Shown: piece after piece, positions 1 through 11,369 of the stretch
How the letters are laid out: every line of letters starts with the position of its first letter
Position numbering within the stretch: the stretch's first letter is position 1
Source of the DNA: Pseudazoarcus sp963975885
GTDB taxonomy: Bacteria > Pseudomonadota > Gammaproteobacteria > Burkholderiales > Rhodocyclaceae
NCBI GenBank assembly: GCA_963975885.1
Contig: CAXBIS010000008.1
Location: 75,678-139,677 of the forward strand
Reading direction: 5' to 3'
DNA length: 64,000 bases
Translations under genes and position numbers: made by a program
Notes under the pieces: model-generated
What the model was told of the DNA's origin: nothing
Seen by the model: only the letters and a program-made list of their open reading frames with translations
Databases searched by the model: none

Positions 1-2499
1 GTCGAGTCGGCCCTGCGCGCCGACAACATCGAGTTGCCGGCCGGGCGCATCGAATCGCACACGCGGCTGTTTTCGGTACGCGTGCAGCGCGAATTCCGCA
101 GTGCGGAGGACTTCGCGCGGCTGGTCGTCGCGCGCGGCGACGACGGTCATCTGGTGCGCCTGGGCGAGATCGCGCGGGTCGAGCGCGGCACGGTGGACGA
201 TCGCAGCCTCTTCCGTGGCAACGGCGACCCCATGGTCGGTCTGGGTATCATCAAGCAGTCCACAGCCAACACCATGGATGTGGCGCGCGGCGTGCGTGAC
301 GAGGTCACGCGGCTGAACCAGACGTTGCCCGAGGGCATGTCCATCGAGCCCAGCTTCGATTCGTCGGTGTTCATCGAAGGTGCGGTCAGGGAGGTCTATT
401 CGACCTTGGCGATCGCCACCGTGCTGGTGGTGCTCACCATCTTCCTGTTCCTCGGCAGCCTGCGTGCGATCCTGGTGCCGGCCGTCGCCGTGCCGGTGTC
501 GCTCGTGGCCACCTTCATCGCGCTGGCGCTGTTTGGTTTTTCGGTGAATCTGCTCACGCTGCTGGCGCTGGTGCTGGCCATCGGGCTGGTCGTCGACGAC
601 GGCATCATCGTGCTCGAGAACATCCGTCGCCGCATGGACGACTACGGCGAGAGCGCGCTGCTGGCCTCCTTCCGCGGGGCGCGGCAGGTGGCGTTCGCGG
701 TGGTGTCGACGACGCTGGTGCTGATCTCGGTGTTCGTGCCGATCTCCTTCCTGCAGGGCGATATCGGCCGGCTGTTCTCGGAATTTTCGCTGACCATGGC
801 TGCGGCCGTGGCCTTCTCCAGCTTCGTCGCGCTGACGGTGTCACCCATGCTCGCCTCCAAGCTGCTGCGCCCGCGCGACGAAGGGCGGCGCATCGTGCAG
901 GCGGTGGACCGCGTGGTCAATGCCTTGCGCCGGCGCTATGCGGTGGCGCTGCGCGCGATGCTGCGTCATCGCGTTCTGGCCCTGGCCGGTTTCGTGCTGT
1001 TCGCCGGCGGGCTTGGCGTGCTGTTCACGCAACTCGAATCTGAATACGCGCCGAGCGAGGATCGCGGGGCGTTCTATGTGCGGGTCAACGGCCCGGAGGG
1101 TGCGACCCACGCGCTGATGGCGACCTACATGGGCGAGGTCGAGCGTCGCCTGATGCCCTATGTGGACAGCGGCGAGGTGCAGCGCCTGCTGGTCATCTCG
1201 CCGTTGGGCGGCAACGATGCACCGGTCTACAACATCGGCATGGCCATCGTCGTGCTCGCCGACTGGGCCCAGCGCCGGCCCGCCGACGAGATCATGTCCG
1301 AGGTACGCGGGGCGCTGTCCGATCTGACCGGCATCCGCGCCTCGGTATTCATGCGTCAGGGTTTCAGCCAGTCCAACCGCACGCCGGTGCAGTTCGTCAT
1401 CGGCGGCGCGGGCTCCTACGAGGAACTGGCGCAGTGGCGCGACACGCTGCTGGCCAGGCTGGAGGCTGACAATCCGGGGTTGATCGACGTCGACTGGGAT
1501 TACAAGGAAACCCAGCCGCAGCTCGAGGTGAAGATCGACTACGACCGTGCCGGGGCGCTGGGGGTGAATGTCGACACCATCGGCCGCACGCTCGAGACCA
1601 TGCTGGGCTCGCGCCGCATCACCAACTACATCGAGGGCGGGCGCGAATACGACGTGATCGTCGAGGGCGAGCGCGAGCGCCAGCGCAGCCCGGACGCGCT
1701 CGAAAACCTCTACGTGCGCTCGGACCGTTCCGGCGAGCTGATCCCGCTGTCCAACCTGGTTCAGCTCGAGGATTTCGCCGATTCGCGCTCGCTCTCGCGC
1801 TACAACCGCGTGCGCGCCATCACCATCAGCGCCGGTCTGGACGAGGGCCTGACGCTGGGCGCCGCGCTCGAACACCTGGAGGGTCTGGCGCGCGAGCATC
1901 TGCCCGAGAATGTGGTCATCGACTACAAGGGTCAGTCGCTGGACTACCAGACCGCCGGTGGCTCCATCGTGTTCATCTTCGCGCTCGGCCTGCTGGTGGT
2001 CTTCCTGGTGCTCGCCGCGCAGTTCGAGAGCTGGGTGCACCCCTTCGTGATCATCCTCGGCGTGCCCTTTGCGGTGGGTGGTGGCCTGTTCGGGCTGTGG
2101 GTGACCGGCGCCACGCTCAACCTGTACAGCCAGATCGGGCTGGTCATGCTGATCGGCCTGGCGGCCAAGAACGGCATCCTCATCGTCGAATTCGCCAACC
2201 AGTTGCGCGACGAGGGACGCGAGTTCCACGACGCCGTGGTCGAGGCCTCGGTGATCCGCCTGCGTCCCGTACTGATGACCGGCATCACCACTGTCGCCGG
2301 TGCGATTCCGCTGATTCTCGCCGCGGGGGCGGGCGCCGAGACGCGCGAGGTGATCGGCATCGTGGTGTTCTTCGGCGTGGCCGTGTCGACCGTGCTGACG
2401 CTGTTCGTGATCCCGCTGTTCTACGAGCTGCTGGCGCGCAACACGGGCTCGCCGGACGACATCAAGCACCGGCTCGAAGCCGAGATGGCGCAGCGCTAG
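1..2499 (+). CDS. RND-family (AcrB/HAE1-type) efflux transporter, 5' end outside window
   Basis: Inner-membrane RND pump subunit that uses proton influx to export substrates from the periplasm or membrane, normally with a membrane-fusion protein and an outer-membrane channel. The frame is open from base 1, so about 200 N-terminal residues of a usual ~1030 are missing; 832 remain. A block of membrane segments begins near visible residue 130, and the proton-relay Asp pair of TM4 (LVVDDGIIVLEN, residues 199-200) is intact. A second membrane block near residues 645-815 carries AAKNGILIVEFA. The porter domain lies between. No partner gene follows, so the fusion protein is probably upstream, outside the window. 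Substrate cannot be deduced. Confidence 0.95.
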   Translation, partial: VESALRADNIELPAGRIESHTRLFSVRVQREFRSAEDFARLVVARGDDGHLVRLGEIARVERGTVDDRSLFRGNGDPMVGLGIIKQSTANTMDVARGVRDEVTRLNQTLPEGMSIEPSFDSSVFIEGAVREVYSTLAIATVLVVLTIFLFLGSLRAILVPAVAVPVSLVATFIALALFGFSVNLLTLLALVLAIGLVVDDGIIVLENIRRRMDDYGESALLASFRGARQVAFAVVSTTLVLISVFVPISFLQGDIGRLFSEFSLTMAAAVAFSSFVALTVSPMLASKLLRPRDEGRRIVQAVDRVVNALRRRYAVALRAMLRHRVLALAGFVLFAGGLGVLFTQLESEYAPSEDRGAFYVRVNGPEGATHALMATYMGEVERRLMPYVDSGEVQRLLVISPLGGNDAPVYNIGMAIVVLADWAQRRPADEIMSEVRGALSDLTGIRASVFMRQGFSQSNRTPVQFVIGGAGSYEELAQWRDTLLARLEADNPGLIDVDWDYKETQPQLEVKIDYDRAGALGVNVDTIGRTLETMLGSRRITNYIEGGREYDVIVEGERERQRSPDALENLYVRSDRSGELIPLSNLVQLEDFADSRSLSRYNRVRAITISAGLDEGLTLGAALEHLEGLAREHLPENVVIDYKGQSLDYQTAGGSIVFIFALGLLVVFLVLAAQFESWVHPFVIILGVPFAVGGGLFGLWVTGATLNLYSQIGLVMLIGLAAKNGILIVEFANQLRDEGREFHDAVVEASVIRLRPVLMTGITTVAGAIPLILAAGAGAETREVIGIVVFFGVAVSTVLTLFVIPLFYELLARNTGSPDDIKHRLEAEMAQR

Positions 2500-2514
2500 G
2501 GCAGGGGCCGGGAG

Positions 2515-2922
2515 ATGCGAGCGCTGCTCCTGCATCTTTGGCTGCTGCTCAGTTTCCGTCATCCGGGCAGCGGACTGCCCCGCACCTGGCCCCCGGTATT
2601 CGCGCTGATCGTGCTCGCCGCCCTCTTCGCCGCGCTGCGCTGGGAGGTGCTGCACGATCCCTATACCTTCCCGCGCGCGGTCGAGCTGTCCTCGATTGCG
2701 TTCGCGCTGTTCTTCTGGCTGGTCCTCATCGCGATGATCAGCACGCGTTTCGCTTCCGGCTATGCGTTGGTGTCGATCGGTGCCGACTGCGCGACGATGG
2801 CGCTGGCGCTGATCGGCCTGTTCGGACCCGGCGTGCGCATGGCGATCCTGTTCGTCGAGATCGTCGCGCTCGCGCGCCTGGCCACGGTCCTGCTGCGACG
2901 CGCCGGCTCGCGCGGCCATTGA
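2515..2922 (+). CDS. small polytopic membrane protein, unknown function
   Basis: 135-residue protein with three to four hydrophobic segments (roughly residues 28-42, 58-78, 82-103 and 105-125) and a basic C-terminus. I do not recognise a family. It starts 15 bases after the RND gene stops, with a purine-rich GCAGGGG stretch about 7 bases ahead of the ATG, so it is probably co-transcribed with the pump. Whether it is functionally tied to the pump is unknown. Codon use looks like its neighbours, which supports a real gene. Confidence 0.7.
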   Translation: MRALLLHLWLLLSFRHPGSGLPRTWPPVFALIVLAALFAALRWEVLHDPYTFPRAVELSSIAFALFFWLVLIAMISTRFASGYALVSIGADCATMALALIGLFGPGVRMAILFVEIVALARLATVLLRRAGSRGH

Positions 2923-2962
2923 AGCGTCTATCATCGGGCCATTGCACCCGAGAGCCGTGCCC

Positions 2963-3589
2963 ATGTCCGAGCCCGATCCGCATGCCATCACCCGTCTCGA
3001 GCAGCTGGACGCCTTGTTCGGCAGCGTCGCCGCGCCTTCGCTCAGGAAAGAGATCGACCATATTCACCCGCTGTACCGGCAGATGATCGAGGCTTCGCCC
3101 TTCGTCGTCGTCGCCACGTCCGGCCCGGACGGACTGGATGCCTCGCCGCGCGGCGACCCGGCCGGCTTCGTCGCGGTCGAGGATGAGCGCACGCTGCTGC
3201 TGCCCGAGCGGCGCGGCAACAACCGTGTCGACTCGTTGCGCAATCTCGTCGTCGATCCGCGCATCGCGTTGCTGTTCCTGATTCCCGGCGTGGGCGAGAT
3301 GCTGCGCGTCAACGGGCGCGCGACGATCTCGGTCGCCCCGGCCCTGCTCGCGCGCTTCGCGGTCGGCGGCAAGCCACCGCGCTGCGTGACCGTGGTGTGC
3401 GTCGAGCGCGTGTATTTTCAATGCGCACGCGCCGTGCAGCGCGCCGGCCTTTGGCGGCCGCCGCCGACCGATGTCGGTGCGCGCGTGCCCAGCCCGGGGC
3501 GTATTCTCGACGCGCTGACCGGCGGCGAGGTCGATGCGCAGAACTACGACGCGGCCCTGCCCGCGCGTCAACGCGAAACTTTGTACTGA
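2963..3589 (+). CDS. pyridoxamine 5'-phosphate oxidase-family (MSMEG_1061-like) flavoprotein
   Basis: 208-residue cytoplasmic protein of the split-barrel FMN-binding PPOX superfamily. The N-terminal helix is followed by the typical barrel entry (residues about 40-60, SPFVVVATSGPDGLDASPRG), the LLLPERRGNNRVDSLRN stretch with probable FMN phosphate contacts, and GVGEMLRVNGRATI. This pattern matches the MSMEG_1061-type subfamily, whose reactions are mostly unknown and can include F420- or FMN-dependent reductions. I chose the ATG at 2963 (MSEPD) over an in-frame TTG 21 bases earlier because the conserved region starts after it. It lies 40 bases behind the small membrane protein gene. Confidence 0.85.
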   Translation: MSEPDPHAITRLEQLDALFGSVAAPSLRKEIDHIHPLYRQMIEASPFVVVATSGPDGLDASPRGDPAGFVAVEDERTLLLPERRGNNRVDSLRNLVVDPRIALLFLIPGVGEMLRVNGRATISVAPALLARFAVGGKPPRCVTVVCVERVYFQCARAVQRAGLWRPPPTDVGARVPSPGRILDALTGGEVDAQNYDAALPARQRETLY

Positions 3590-3659
3590 ATGCGCAGGGA
3601 ACTTGCGTCGACCGGGGTCGTCGGACCACAATCGCCGACACGCACCCACCGAGGTCGTC

Positions 3660-3950
3660 ATGCAGACCCGTGACACGAAGCTCGACCCCCGCAAGCGACG
3701 CTTGCGCCTGCTCAATCACTTCTTTCTGCTCACCGCAGTAGCCTTCGTCGTCCACCAGAACGTGTTCCGTCCGGCACCGCCGCCGGTCGAGGTTCCGGCG
3801 ATCACGCAGGCCGTGCAGTATCAGCCGCAGACGCCGCCGCCGGGCTTCGATCCCGACCAGCTCTCGAACGAGGAGATCGATCTGTCGGTGCGGCCCGAAG
3901 AGCGCATGTACTCCCCGAGGGTCGAGCGCCAGCCGCCCTCGCGCGACTGA
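3660..3950 (+). CDS. short single-pass membrane-anchored protein, unknown
   Basis: 96-residue protein starting at MQTRDTKLD. A basic N-terminus (RKRRLRLLNH) precedes one hydrophobic segment (residues about 18-34); the rest is proline-rich and polar (PPPVEVPAI, PQTPPPGFDPDQ), as in a short periplasmic tail. By the positive-inside rule the N-terminus is cytoplasmic. No family recognised. The frame stays open upstream to about 3534, but that part overlaps the flavoprotein gene and has no plausible start. Alone between the flavoprotein gene and mnmG. Confidence 0.6.
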   Translation: MQTRDTKLDPRKRRLRLLNHFFLLTAVAFVVHQNVFRPAPPPVEVPAITQAVQYQPQTPPPGFDPDQLSNEEIDLSVRPEERMYSPRVERQPPSRD

Positions 3951-4085
3951 CGCCGCTCGCAGCGGCCGCCCCAAGCCGTTGTTCGATCAATCCTTTTTTG
4001 CAGGCGCCGCTCGGGTACGGGCTGGGCATTCGGGTCTCGCTGGCGTAAGATAATCGGTTCGCCGAATTTCGCGCCGAGGTGCGCC

Positions 4086-6046
<1,961 letters not shown>

Positions 6047-6050
<4 letters not shown>

Positions 6051-6673
6051 GCGACGCGGCCCTGCTGGACCGCGGGCTCGCGGAACTCGGACTCGACCTC
6101 CCCTCCGACGCGCGTGCCCGCCTGCTCGCTTTCGCGGTGCTGCTGGGCAAGTGGAACCGCGTCTACAACCTGACCGCGATCCGCTCGCCGGAGCAGGCCG
6201 TCACCCACCACCTGCTCGATTCGCTGGCGGTACTGCCGCATCTGGGCAGCATCGCGCGGCTGGCCGACATCGGTTCCGGCGGCGGCCTGCCGGGCATCCC
6301 GCTGGCCATCGCCCGGCCTGGGCTGGCGGTCACCTCGGTCGAGACCGTGGGCAAGAAGGCGAGCTTCCAGCAGCAGGCGAAGATTGAACTGGGGCTGACG
6401 AACTTCGCTCCGTTGCATGCGCGCGTCGAAGACGTGCAGCCGGACGCGCCATTCGATGCGGTGATCTCGCGTGCCTTCTCGGAGATTGCCGACTTCGTCC
6501 GACTCACGCGTCATCTGCTGGCGCCCGGTGGGCGTTTCCTGGCGATGAAAGGCGTGTATCCTCGGGACGAACTCGCAGCCCTGACCGATGGCGTGCGCGT
6601 CGTCGAGACGCTTCCGCTCGCGGTGCCCGGGCTGGATGCCGAACGACACCTGATCATCCTGGAACGGGACTGA
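6047..6673 (+). CDS. rsmG: 16S rRNA (guanine527-N7)-methyltransferase RsmG (GidB)
   Basis: SAM-dependent methyltransferase that makes m7G527 in 16S rRNA. 208 residues, normal length. The SAM-binding loop is DIGSGGGLPGIPLA near residues 75-88, preceded by the family signature WNRVYNLTAIRSPE and followed by SVETVGKKASFQQQ and VISRAFSE. It overlaps mnmG by four bases (ATGA) and parA by one base (TGATG), so all three are probably translated from one message. Loss of this enzyme gives low-level streptomycin resistance in other bacteria (family knowledge). Confidence 0.97.
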
Positions 6674-7443
6674 TGGCAAGAATCTTCTGTGTCGCCAACC
6701 AGAAGGGCGGCGTCGGCAAGACCACCACCAGCGTCAACCTGGCAGCTGCGCTACATGAGGCGGGGCAACGCACGCTGTTGATCGATCTCGATCCCCAGGG
6801 TAATGCGACCATGGGCAGCGGCGTCGACAAGCGTGAGCTGGGCCACTCCGTCTATCACGCACTGGTCGGCATCGCCGCGTTGGCGGAAGTGCGCGTCAAG
6901 TCGCCTACCGGCGGCTTCGACGTGCTGCCGGCCAACCGGGATCTGGCCGGCGCGGAGGTCGAGCTGGTCGAGCTCGAGCGCCGCGAGACCCGTCTTCGCG
7001 ATCTCCTCGAGCCGCATGCGGACGACTACGATTTCATCCTCGTCGATTGCCCGCCGTCGCTGTCCATGCTCACGCTCAACGGCCTGTGCACCGCGCACGG
7101 TGTGATCATCCCGATGCAGTGCGAGTACTACGCGCTCGAAGGGTTGTCCGACCTGGTCAATACCATCAAGAAGGTGCACGCCAACCTCAACCGCGATCTC
7201 AAGATCATCGGCCTGCTGCGCGTCATGTACGATCCGCGCATGACGCTGCAGCAGCAGGTCTCGGATCAGCTTGAGGGGCACTTCGGCGACAAGGTGTTCA
7301 CCACCATCGTGCCGCGCAACGTCCGCCTGGCCGAGGCTCCGAGCTACGGTATTCCCGGCGTGCTCTACGACCGCAGCGCCAAGGGTGCGCAGGCCTACCA
7401 GGCCTTCGCGCAGGAAATGATCGAACGGGTGAGGACGCTGTGA
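6673..7443 (+). CDS. parA: chromosome-partitioning ATPase ParA (Soj)
   Basis: Deviant-Walker ATPase that binds DNA non-specifically and moves ParB-parS complexes during chromosome segregation. 256 residues, typical of the short chromosomal form without an N-terminal DNA-binding domain. The P-loop KGGVGKTTT is at residues 11-19, Walker A' is LLIDLDPQGNAT near residues 35-46, and Walker B is FILVDCPPSLS near residue 118. The start codon overlaps the rsmG stop by one base. parB follows after 31 bases, so the pair forms the chromosomal par locus. Confidence 0.97.
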   Translation: MARIFCVANQKGGVGKTTTSVNLAAALHEAGQRTLLIDLDPQGNATMGSGVDKRELGHSVYHALVGIAALAEVRVKSPTGGFDVLPANRDLAGAEVELVELERRETRLRDLLEPHADDYDFILVDCPPSLSMLTLNGLCTAHGVIIPMQCEYYALEGLSDLVNTIKKVHANLNRDLKIIGLLRVMYDPRMTLQQQVSDQLEGHFGDKVFTTIVPRNVRLAEAPSYGIPGVLYDRSAKGAQAYQAFAQEMIERVRTL

Positions 7444-7474
7444 CGGACGCCTTCGCACTCTTCCGGAACCACGC

Positions 7475-8323
7475 ATGACACCACCAAAACCGAAAGGCCT
7501 CGGCCGCGGCCTGGACGCGCTGCTCTCGGGCAACCGCGACGAAGAGGACAAGGGCGAGCTGCAGACGCTGGCCGTGGGCAGCCTGCAGCCGGGCAAGTAC
7601 CAGCCACGGACGCGCATGGATCCGGGCTCGCTCGACGAGCTGGCCGCATCGATCCGATCGCAGGGCGTGATGCAGCCCATCCTGGTGCGCCCCGTCGGTG
7701 TCGACCGCTACGAGATCATTGCCGGTGAGCGTCGTTGGCGTGCCGCGCAGCTGGCCGATCTGGGCTACGTGCCGTGTCTGGTGCGTCCGATTCCGGACGA
7801 GGCCGCGCTGGCGATGTCGCTCATCGAGAACATCCAGCGGGAGAACCTCAATCCGCTCGAGGAGGCCGCCGGCATCCAGCGCCTGGTCGACGAATTCGGC
7901 ATGTCGCACCAGCAGGCGGCCGATGCGGTGGGCCGTTCGCGCCCGGCGGCAAGCAACCTGCTGCGCCTGCTCAATCTCGCCACTCAGGTGCAGGAGTTGC
8001 TGATGGCCGGCGACATCGACATGGGCCACGCACGCGCCATGCTGCCACTCGACGCCGCGAGCCAGATCCAGGTAGCCAATCTGGTGGCCGCCAAGGGAAC
8101 GTCGGTGCGCGAGACCGAGCAACTGGTCTATCGCATGCTCAATCCGCGCGACAAGAAAGTCGCACCGGCGCCGGACCGCGACCTGCTGCGTCTGCAGGAG
8201 GAGCTCGCCGATACGCTGGGCGCTACCGTGAAGATCCGCGCCAACCGCAAGGGTGCGGGTGAGCTGTCGATCCGCTTCGGCGATCTGGACCAGCTCGACG
8301 GGCTGCTCTCTCGCCTGCGTTAG
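7475..8323 (+). CDS. parB: chromosome-partitioning protein ParB (Spo0J)
   Basis: parS-binding CTPase and clamp of the segregation system. 282 residues, usual length. Lys-rich GLGRGLDALL N-terminus (ParA-stimulating segment), ParB/Srx CTP-binding core with the box GERRWRAAQ near residues 86-94 and SLIENIQRENLNPLEEA, then a helix-turn-helix around GMSHQQAADAVGRSR, and a C-terminal dimerisation domain. It follows parA by 31 bases. Its 3' end overlaps the convergent MFS gene by four bases. I found no canonical parS site in the window. Confidence 0.97.
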   Translation: MTPPKPKGLGRGLDALLSGNRDEEDKGELQTLAVGSLQPGKYQPRTRMDPGSLDELAASIRSQGVMQPILVRPVGVDRYEIIAGERRWRAAQLADLGYVPCLVRPIPDEAALAMSLIENIQRENLNPLEEAAGIQRLVDEFGMSHQQAADAVGRSRPAASNLLRLLNLATQVQELLMAGDIDMGHARAMLPLDAASQIQVANLVAAKGTSVRETEQLVYRMLNPRDKKVAPAPDRDLLRLQEELADTLGATVKIRANRKGAGELSIRFGDLDQLDGLLSRLR

Positions 8324-9651
8324 TCGGCAGCCGGCTGGCCGTGCGCGACGGAGATGCCGCGCGCCTCGTCGACTCCGGCCAGCGGCACCAGCGCCGCGAC
8401 GAACAGCACGATGCAGAACAGCACCGCGCCCTGCAGGCCAAGGGCCAGTTGCAGCAGGCCGACGCCGAAGATGCCGAAGATCGCAGCAAGTTTGGAAAAC
8501 AGCCCCCAGAAACCGAACAGCTCCGCCGCCCGCTCGGGCGGCGAGAATGCGCCGACCAGTGCGCGCCCGACCGACTGACTCGAACCCAGGCTCAGGCCCG
8601 AGAGCAGGCCTGCGACCAGGAATACCTGTTCGGTTTCGAAGTCCGTTTCGAGGGCGGTGTTGAGCAGGGCCGTCAGTTCCGCGACGAAGTAGATCGCGAG
8701 GATCGCGATCACCCACAGCACCAGCGTCATCGCATAGGTGCGCCTGCCGCCGAAGCGATCCTGCAGCCAGCCGAAACCCAGTGCCCCGGCCAGCGCAGTG
8801 AGCTGCACGACGACGAACATTGCCGTGCGCGTGCCCTCGCTCCAACCCACGACCTGCGCGCCGTAGATGAAGGCGAAGGCGATGATCACGTACACGCCGG
8901 CCATCGCGAACAGAATGGAGATGAACACCCGACGCAGGTCCGGGTATTGCGCGGCCGTGCGTATGGTTTCTCGCAGGCGCGCATAGCCGGCGGCAACCAC
9001 CCCACCGCTGAGCGGGCGCCGCACGCCGATGTCCGGTTCGCGCAGCCACAGGAAGGTGGGGATGGCCGCCACCAGGAAGAAGGCAGCGGCGAACGGCCCG
9101 ACCCAGCGAACACGCTCGAAGTTCTCGGTGCTGACCTCGCCCAGGAACACCAGTGCGAATATCGCTGCGAGCAGTCCGCCGGCATAGCCCAGAGCCCAGC
9201 CGAAGCCTGAGACCTTGCCCTGTTCCCCGGGGCCACCGAGAAAGGGCAGAAAACTCGCGATGAAGGATTCTCCGATGGCGTAGGCGGTGTTGGAGAGCAC
9301 GATCAGGACAAAGCCCAGCCACATCCAGCCCGGTGCGACGAAGTACAGTAGTGCGGTCGTCGCGATGGTGGCGACATAGCTGGCGAAGAGCAGACGCTTC
9401 TTGGCGCGTGCATGGTCCATGACCGTGCCGAGCAGTGGTGCAGAGAGCACCACCAGCAGATACGACAGGCACAGCGCCAGGCTCCACATCAGGTTGCCGA
9501 TGCGGTAGTCGGGCGCGTCGCCGACGACGACGCGCGTGTACAGATCGCCGAAGATCACCGTGATGATCAGCAGGGTGTAAGCCTGATTGGCGAAATCGAA
9601 CATCGCCCAGCCGAAGATTTCCTGGCGGCCGGCGCGGGATGTGCGGATCAT
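8320..9651 (-). CDS. MFS transporter, UMF1 (Atg22-like) type
   Basis: 443-residue inner-membrane permease with about 12 hydrophobic segments. The N-terminal signature EIFGWAMFDFANQAYTLL is typical of the UMF1/Atg22-related group of the major facilitator superfamily (vacuolar amino-acid exporters in yeast; substrates in bacteria mostly unknown). The cytoplasmic loop GTVMDHARAKKRLL fits the MFS loop 2-3 motif. It is tail-to-tail with parB (four-base overlap). Its promoter should lie in 9652-9833, which it shares with the divergent atp operon. Confidence 0.85.
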   Translation of the reverse strand: MIRTSRAGRQEIFGWAMFDFANQAYTLLIITVIFGDLYTRVVVGDAPDYRIGNLMWSLALCLSYLLVVLSAPLLGTVMDHARAKKRLLFASYVATIATTALLYFVAPGWMWLGFVLIVLSNTAYAIGESFIASFLPFLGGPGEQGKVSGFGWALGYAGGLLAAIFALVFLGEVSTENFERVRWVGPFAAAFFLVAAIPTFLWLREPDIGVRRPLSGGVVAAGYARLRETIRTAAQYPDLRRVFISILFAMAGVYVIIAFAFIYGAQVVGWSEGTRTAMFVVVQLTALAGALGFGWLQDRFGGRRTYAMTLVLWVIAILAIYFVAELTALLNTALETDFETEQVFLVAGLLSGLSLGSSQSVGRALVGAFSPPERAAELFGFWGLFSKLAAIFGIFGVGLLQLALGLQGAVLFCIVLFVAALVPLAGVDEARGISVAHGQPAAD

Positions 9652-9747
9652 CGGATGCCCCTCGGGCGGTGGCGAAGGCGCCCAGTTTGCGTCCGATCGG
9701 ACACGCTGGCAAACACCCGCGACACCGTGGGTAGGGCGCTCAGGGGT

Positions 9748-9776
9748 TTGACTTGATTACGGTTAACCCCTACCAT
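9748..9776 (+). promoter_or_regulatory. candidate sigma70 promoter of the atp operon
   Basis: TTGACT (9748-9753) and TACCAT (9771-9776) with a 17-base spacer, 58 bases ahead of the atpI start codon. Both hexamers fit sigma70 consensus reasonably, and this is the only convincing pair in the 182-base divergent gap. Prediction by eye only. Confidence 0.45.
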
Positions 9777-9833
9777 TGACCGGATTTTCAGCCGCAGGTG
9801 GCGGGGTTTCCCGGTGCCTGCAGGCCAAAGGCC

Positions 9834-10178
9834 ATGTTGAAAGCGGTTTACCTGCAGATTTGCGCGACCCTCGCAGCGGCGGCCCTGGCGGCCGTTTTTT
9901 TCGGGGTTCATGGCGCAATCTCTGCGGCCCTAGGGGGGCTGGTGTGCGTCGTTCCGAACGCACTGTTCGCGTTGCGCATGAAGGCCTTGTCCTCGCGCTC
10001 CGGCGGGCCGGGTACCGCGATGGCCTTCGTCGTCGGCGAGTTCTTCAAGATCGTCGCGATCGTGGGATTGTTGGTGCTGATCGGTCTCGGTTATCCGGAT
10101 CTCCATTGGGGAGGCCTGTTCATCGGACTGATTCTGGCGCTCAAGGCGAATTTGTTTGCTTTTCTGGTGAAGACTTAA
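9834..10178 (+). CDS. atpI: ATP synthase subunit I
   Basis: Small accessory membrane protein (114 residues, about four membrane segments) encoded first in many atp operons, thought to help assemble the c-ring and supply Mg2+. I chose the ATG at 9834 (MLKAVYLQ): the membrane segments start there, while the 12 residues encoded upstream (from 9798) are unlike the family. Its stop codon directly abuts the atpB start with no spacer. First gene of the atpIBEFHAGDC operon. Confidence 0.88.
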   Translation: MLKAVYLQICATLAAAALAAVFFGVHGAISAALGGLVCVVPNALFALRMKALSSRSGGPGTAMAFVVGEFFKIVAIVGLLVLIGLGYPDLHWGGLFIGLILALKANLFAFLVKT

Positions 10179-11033
10179 ATGGCTACTGGGCACGCTCCTA
10201 CCGCATCCGAGTACGTAACGCACCACCTGACCAACCTCAATCAGACGGGGCACGCGCAAGAGGCCATCGTCGACTGGAGCTACATCAACCTCGACTCGGT
10301 GTTCTGGGGTTTCGGTCTGGGCGCGCTGACGGTGTTCATCCTGTGGCGTGTGGCGCAAAAGGCCACTTCGGGTGTGCCGGGCCGCTTCCAGGGTTTCTTC
10401 GAGATGATGATCGAGATGGTCAACGATCAGGCCAAGAACATCATCCACAGCGCCGAGTCGCGCAAGTTCGTGGCACCCGTGGCGCTGACCGTGTTCATCT
10501 GGGTGTTCCTGATGAACTTCATGGATCTGATTCCGGTTGACCTGATTCCGATGGCCTGGGGCGGCGCACTTGCCTCGATGGGTTTCGTCGAACACGCTGG
10601 CGAGGCCTACATGCGTGTCGTTCCGACCGCCGACATCAACATTCCGATGGGCATGGCGATCTCGGTGCTGCTGATGTGCGTCTACTACAACATCAAGATC
10701 AAGGGCTTCGGCGGCTGGGTGCACGAGTTGTTCACCGCCCCGTTCGGCGCCCATCCGCTGCTGTGGCCGGTCAACTTCGTCATGCAGATGATCGAGTTCC
10801 TGGCCAAGACCGTATCCCACGGGCTGCGACTGTTCGGCAACCTGTTCGCCGGCGAACTGCTGTTCGTGCTGATTGCGCTGCTGGGCGGTACGGCCACCGT
10901 GTTCGGCTTTCTGGGTCACCTCGTCGCGGGTTCGATCTGGGCGATCTTCCACGTGCTGATCATCGTGCTGCAGGCCTTCATCTTCATGATGCTGACCCTG
11001 GTGTACGTCGGTCAGGCGCATGAAGGTCATTGA
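10179..11033 (+). CDS. atpB: F1Fo ATP synthase subunit a
   Basis: Membrane subunit that forms the two proton half-channels against the c-ring. 284 residues with five to six hydrophobic helices. The essential Arg lies in the conserved helix SHGLRLFGNLFAGELL near residues 212-227. The earlier WVFLMNFMDLIPVD and the His/Glu-rich C-terminal helices also fit the family. It begins immediately after the atpI stop and is followed by atpE after 53 bases. Confidence 0.97.
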   Translation: MATGHAPTASEYVTHHLTNLNQTGHAQEAIVDWSYINLDSVFWGFGLGALTVFILWRVAQKATSGVPGRFQGFFEMMIEMVNDQAKNIIHSAESRKFVAPVALTVFIWVFLMNFMDLIPVDLIPMAWGGALASMGFVEHAGEAYMRVVPTADINIPMGMAISVLLMCVYYNIKIKGFGGWVHELFTAPFGAHPLLWPVNFVMQMIEFLAKTVSHGLRLFGNLFAGELLFVLIALLGGTATVFGFLGHLVAGSIWAIFHVLIIVLQAFIFMMLTLVYVGQAHEGH

Positions 11034-11086
11034 TTTTCTGTATCATCACGAGCTTTTCCTAGTCACCTATCTCTGAAGGAGTTGTC

Positions 11087-11332
11087 ATGGAAGTCACCCT
11101 GGGTTACGTCGCGCTGGCTGCTGGTCTGATCATCGGTCTGGGCGCCATCGGCGCGTGCATCGGCATCGGCATCATGGGCAGCAAGTACCTTGAGGCGTCC
11201 GCGCGTCAGCCGGAACTGATGAACGCCCTGCAGACCAAGATGTTCCTGCTCGCCGGCCTGATCGACGCCGCGTTCCTGATCGGCGTGGGTATCGCGATGA
11301 TGTTCGCCTTCGCCAACCCGTTCGTCGTCTGA
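11087..11332 (+). CDS. atpE: F1Fo ATP synthase subunit c
   Basis: Proteolipid forming the rotating c-ring. 81 residues, two transmembrane helices around a polar loop (ARQPE, residues 40-44). The glycine-rich first helix (GLGAIGACIGIGIMG) is typical. The proton-carrying carboxylate is a Glu or Asp in helix 2; here the acidic residue in FLLAGLIDAAFLIG (Asp near residue 61) occupies that place, and no Na+-binding pattern is evident. A clear AAGGAG precedes the ATG. This is usually the most highly translated gene of the operon. Confidence 0.97.
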   Translation: MEVTLGYVALAAGLIIGLGAIGACIGIGIMGSKYLEASARQPELMNALQTKMFLLAGLIDAAFLIGVGIAMMFAFANPFVV

Positions 11333-11369
11333 GCCTTACCACCTCTAAACCCAACGAGGGTCAAGAAAC

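Noticed and set aside
841..2991. Open frame of 716 codons antisense to the RND gene
   Set aside because: Gln/His/Arg-rich shadow of the GC-rich codon usage, extending through two further genes; no domain recognisable.
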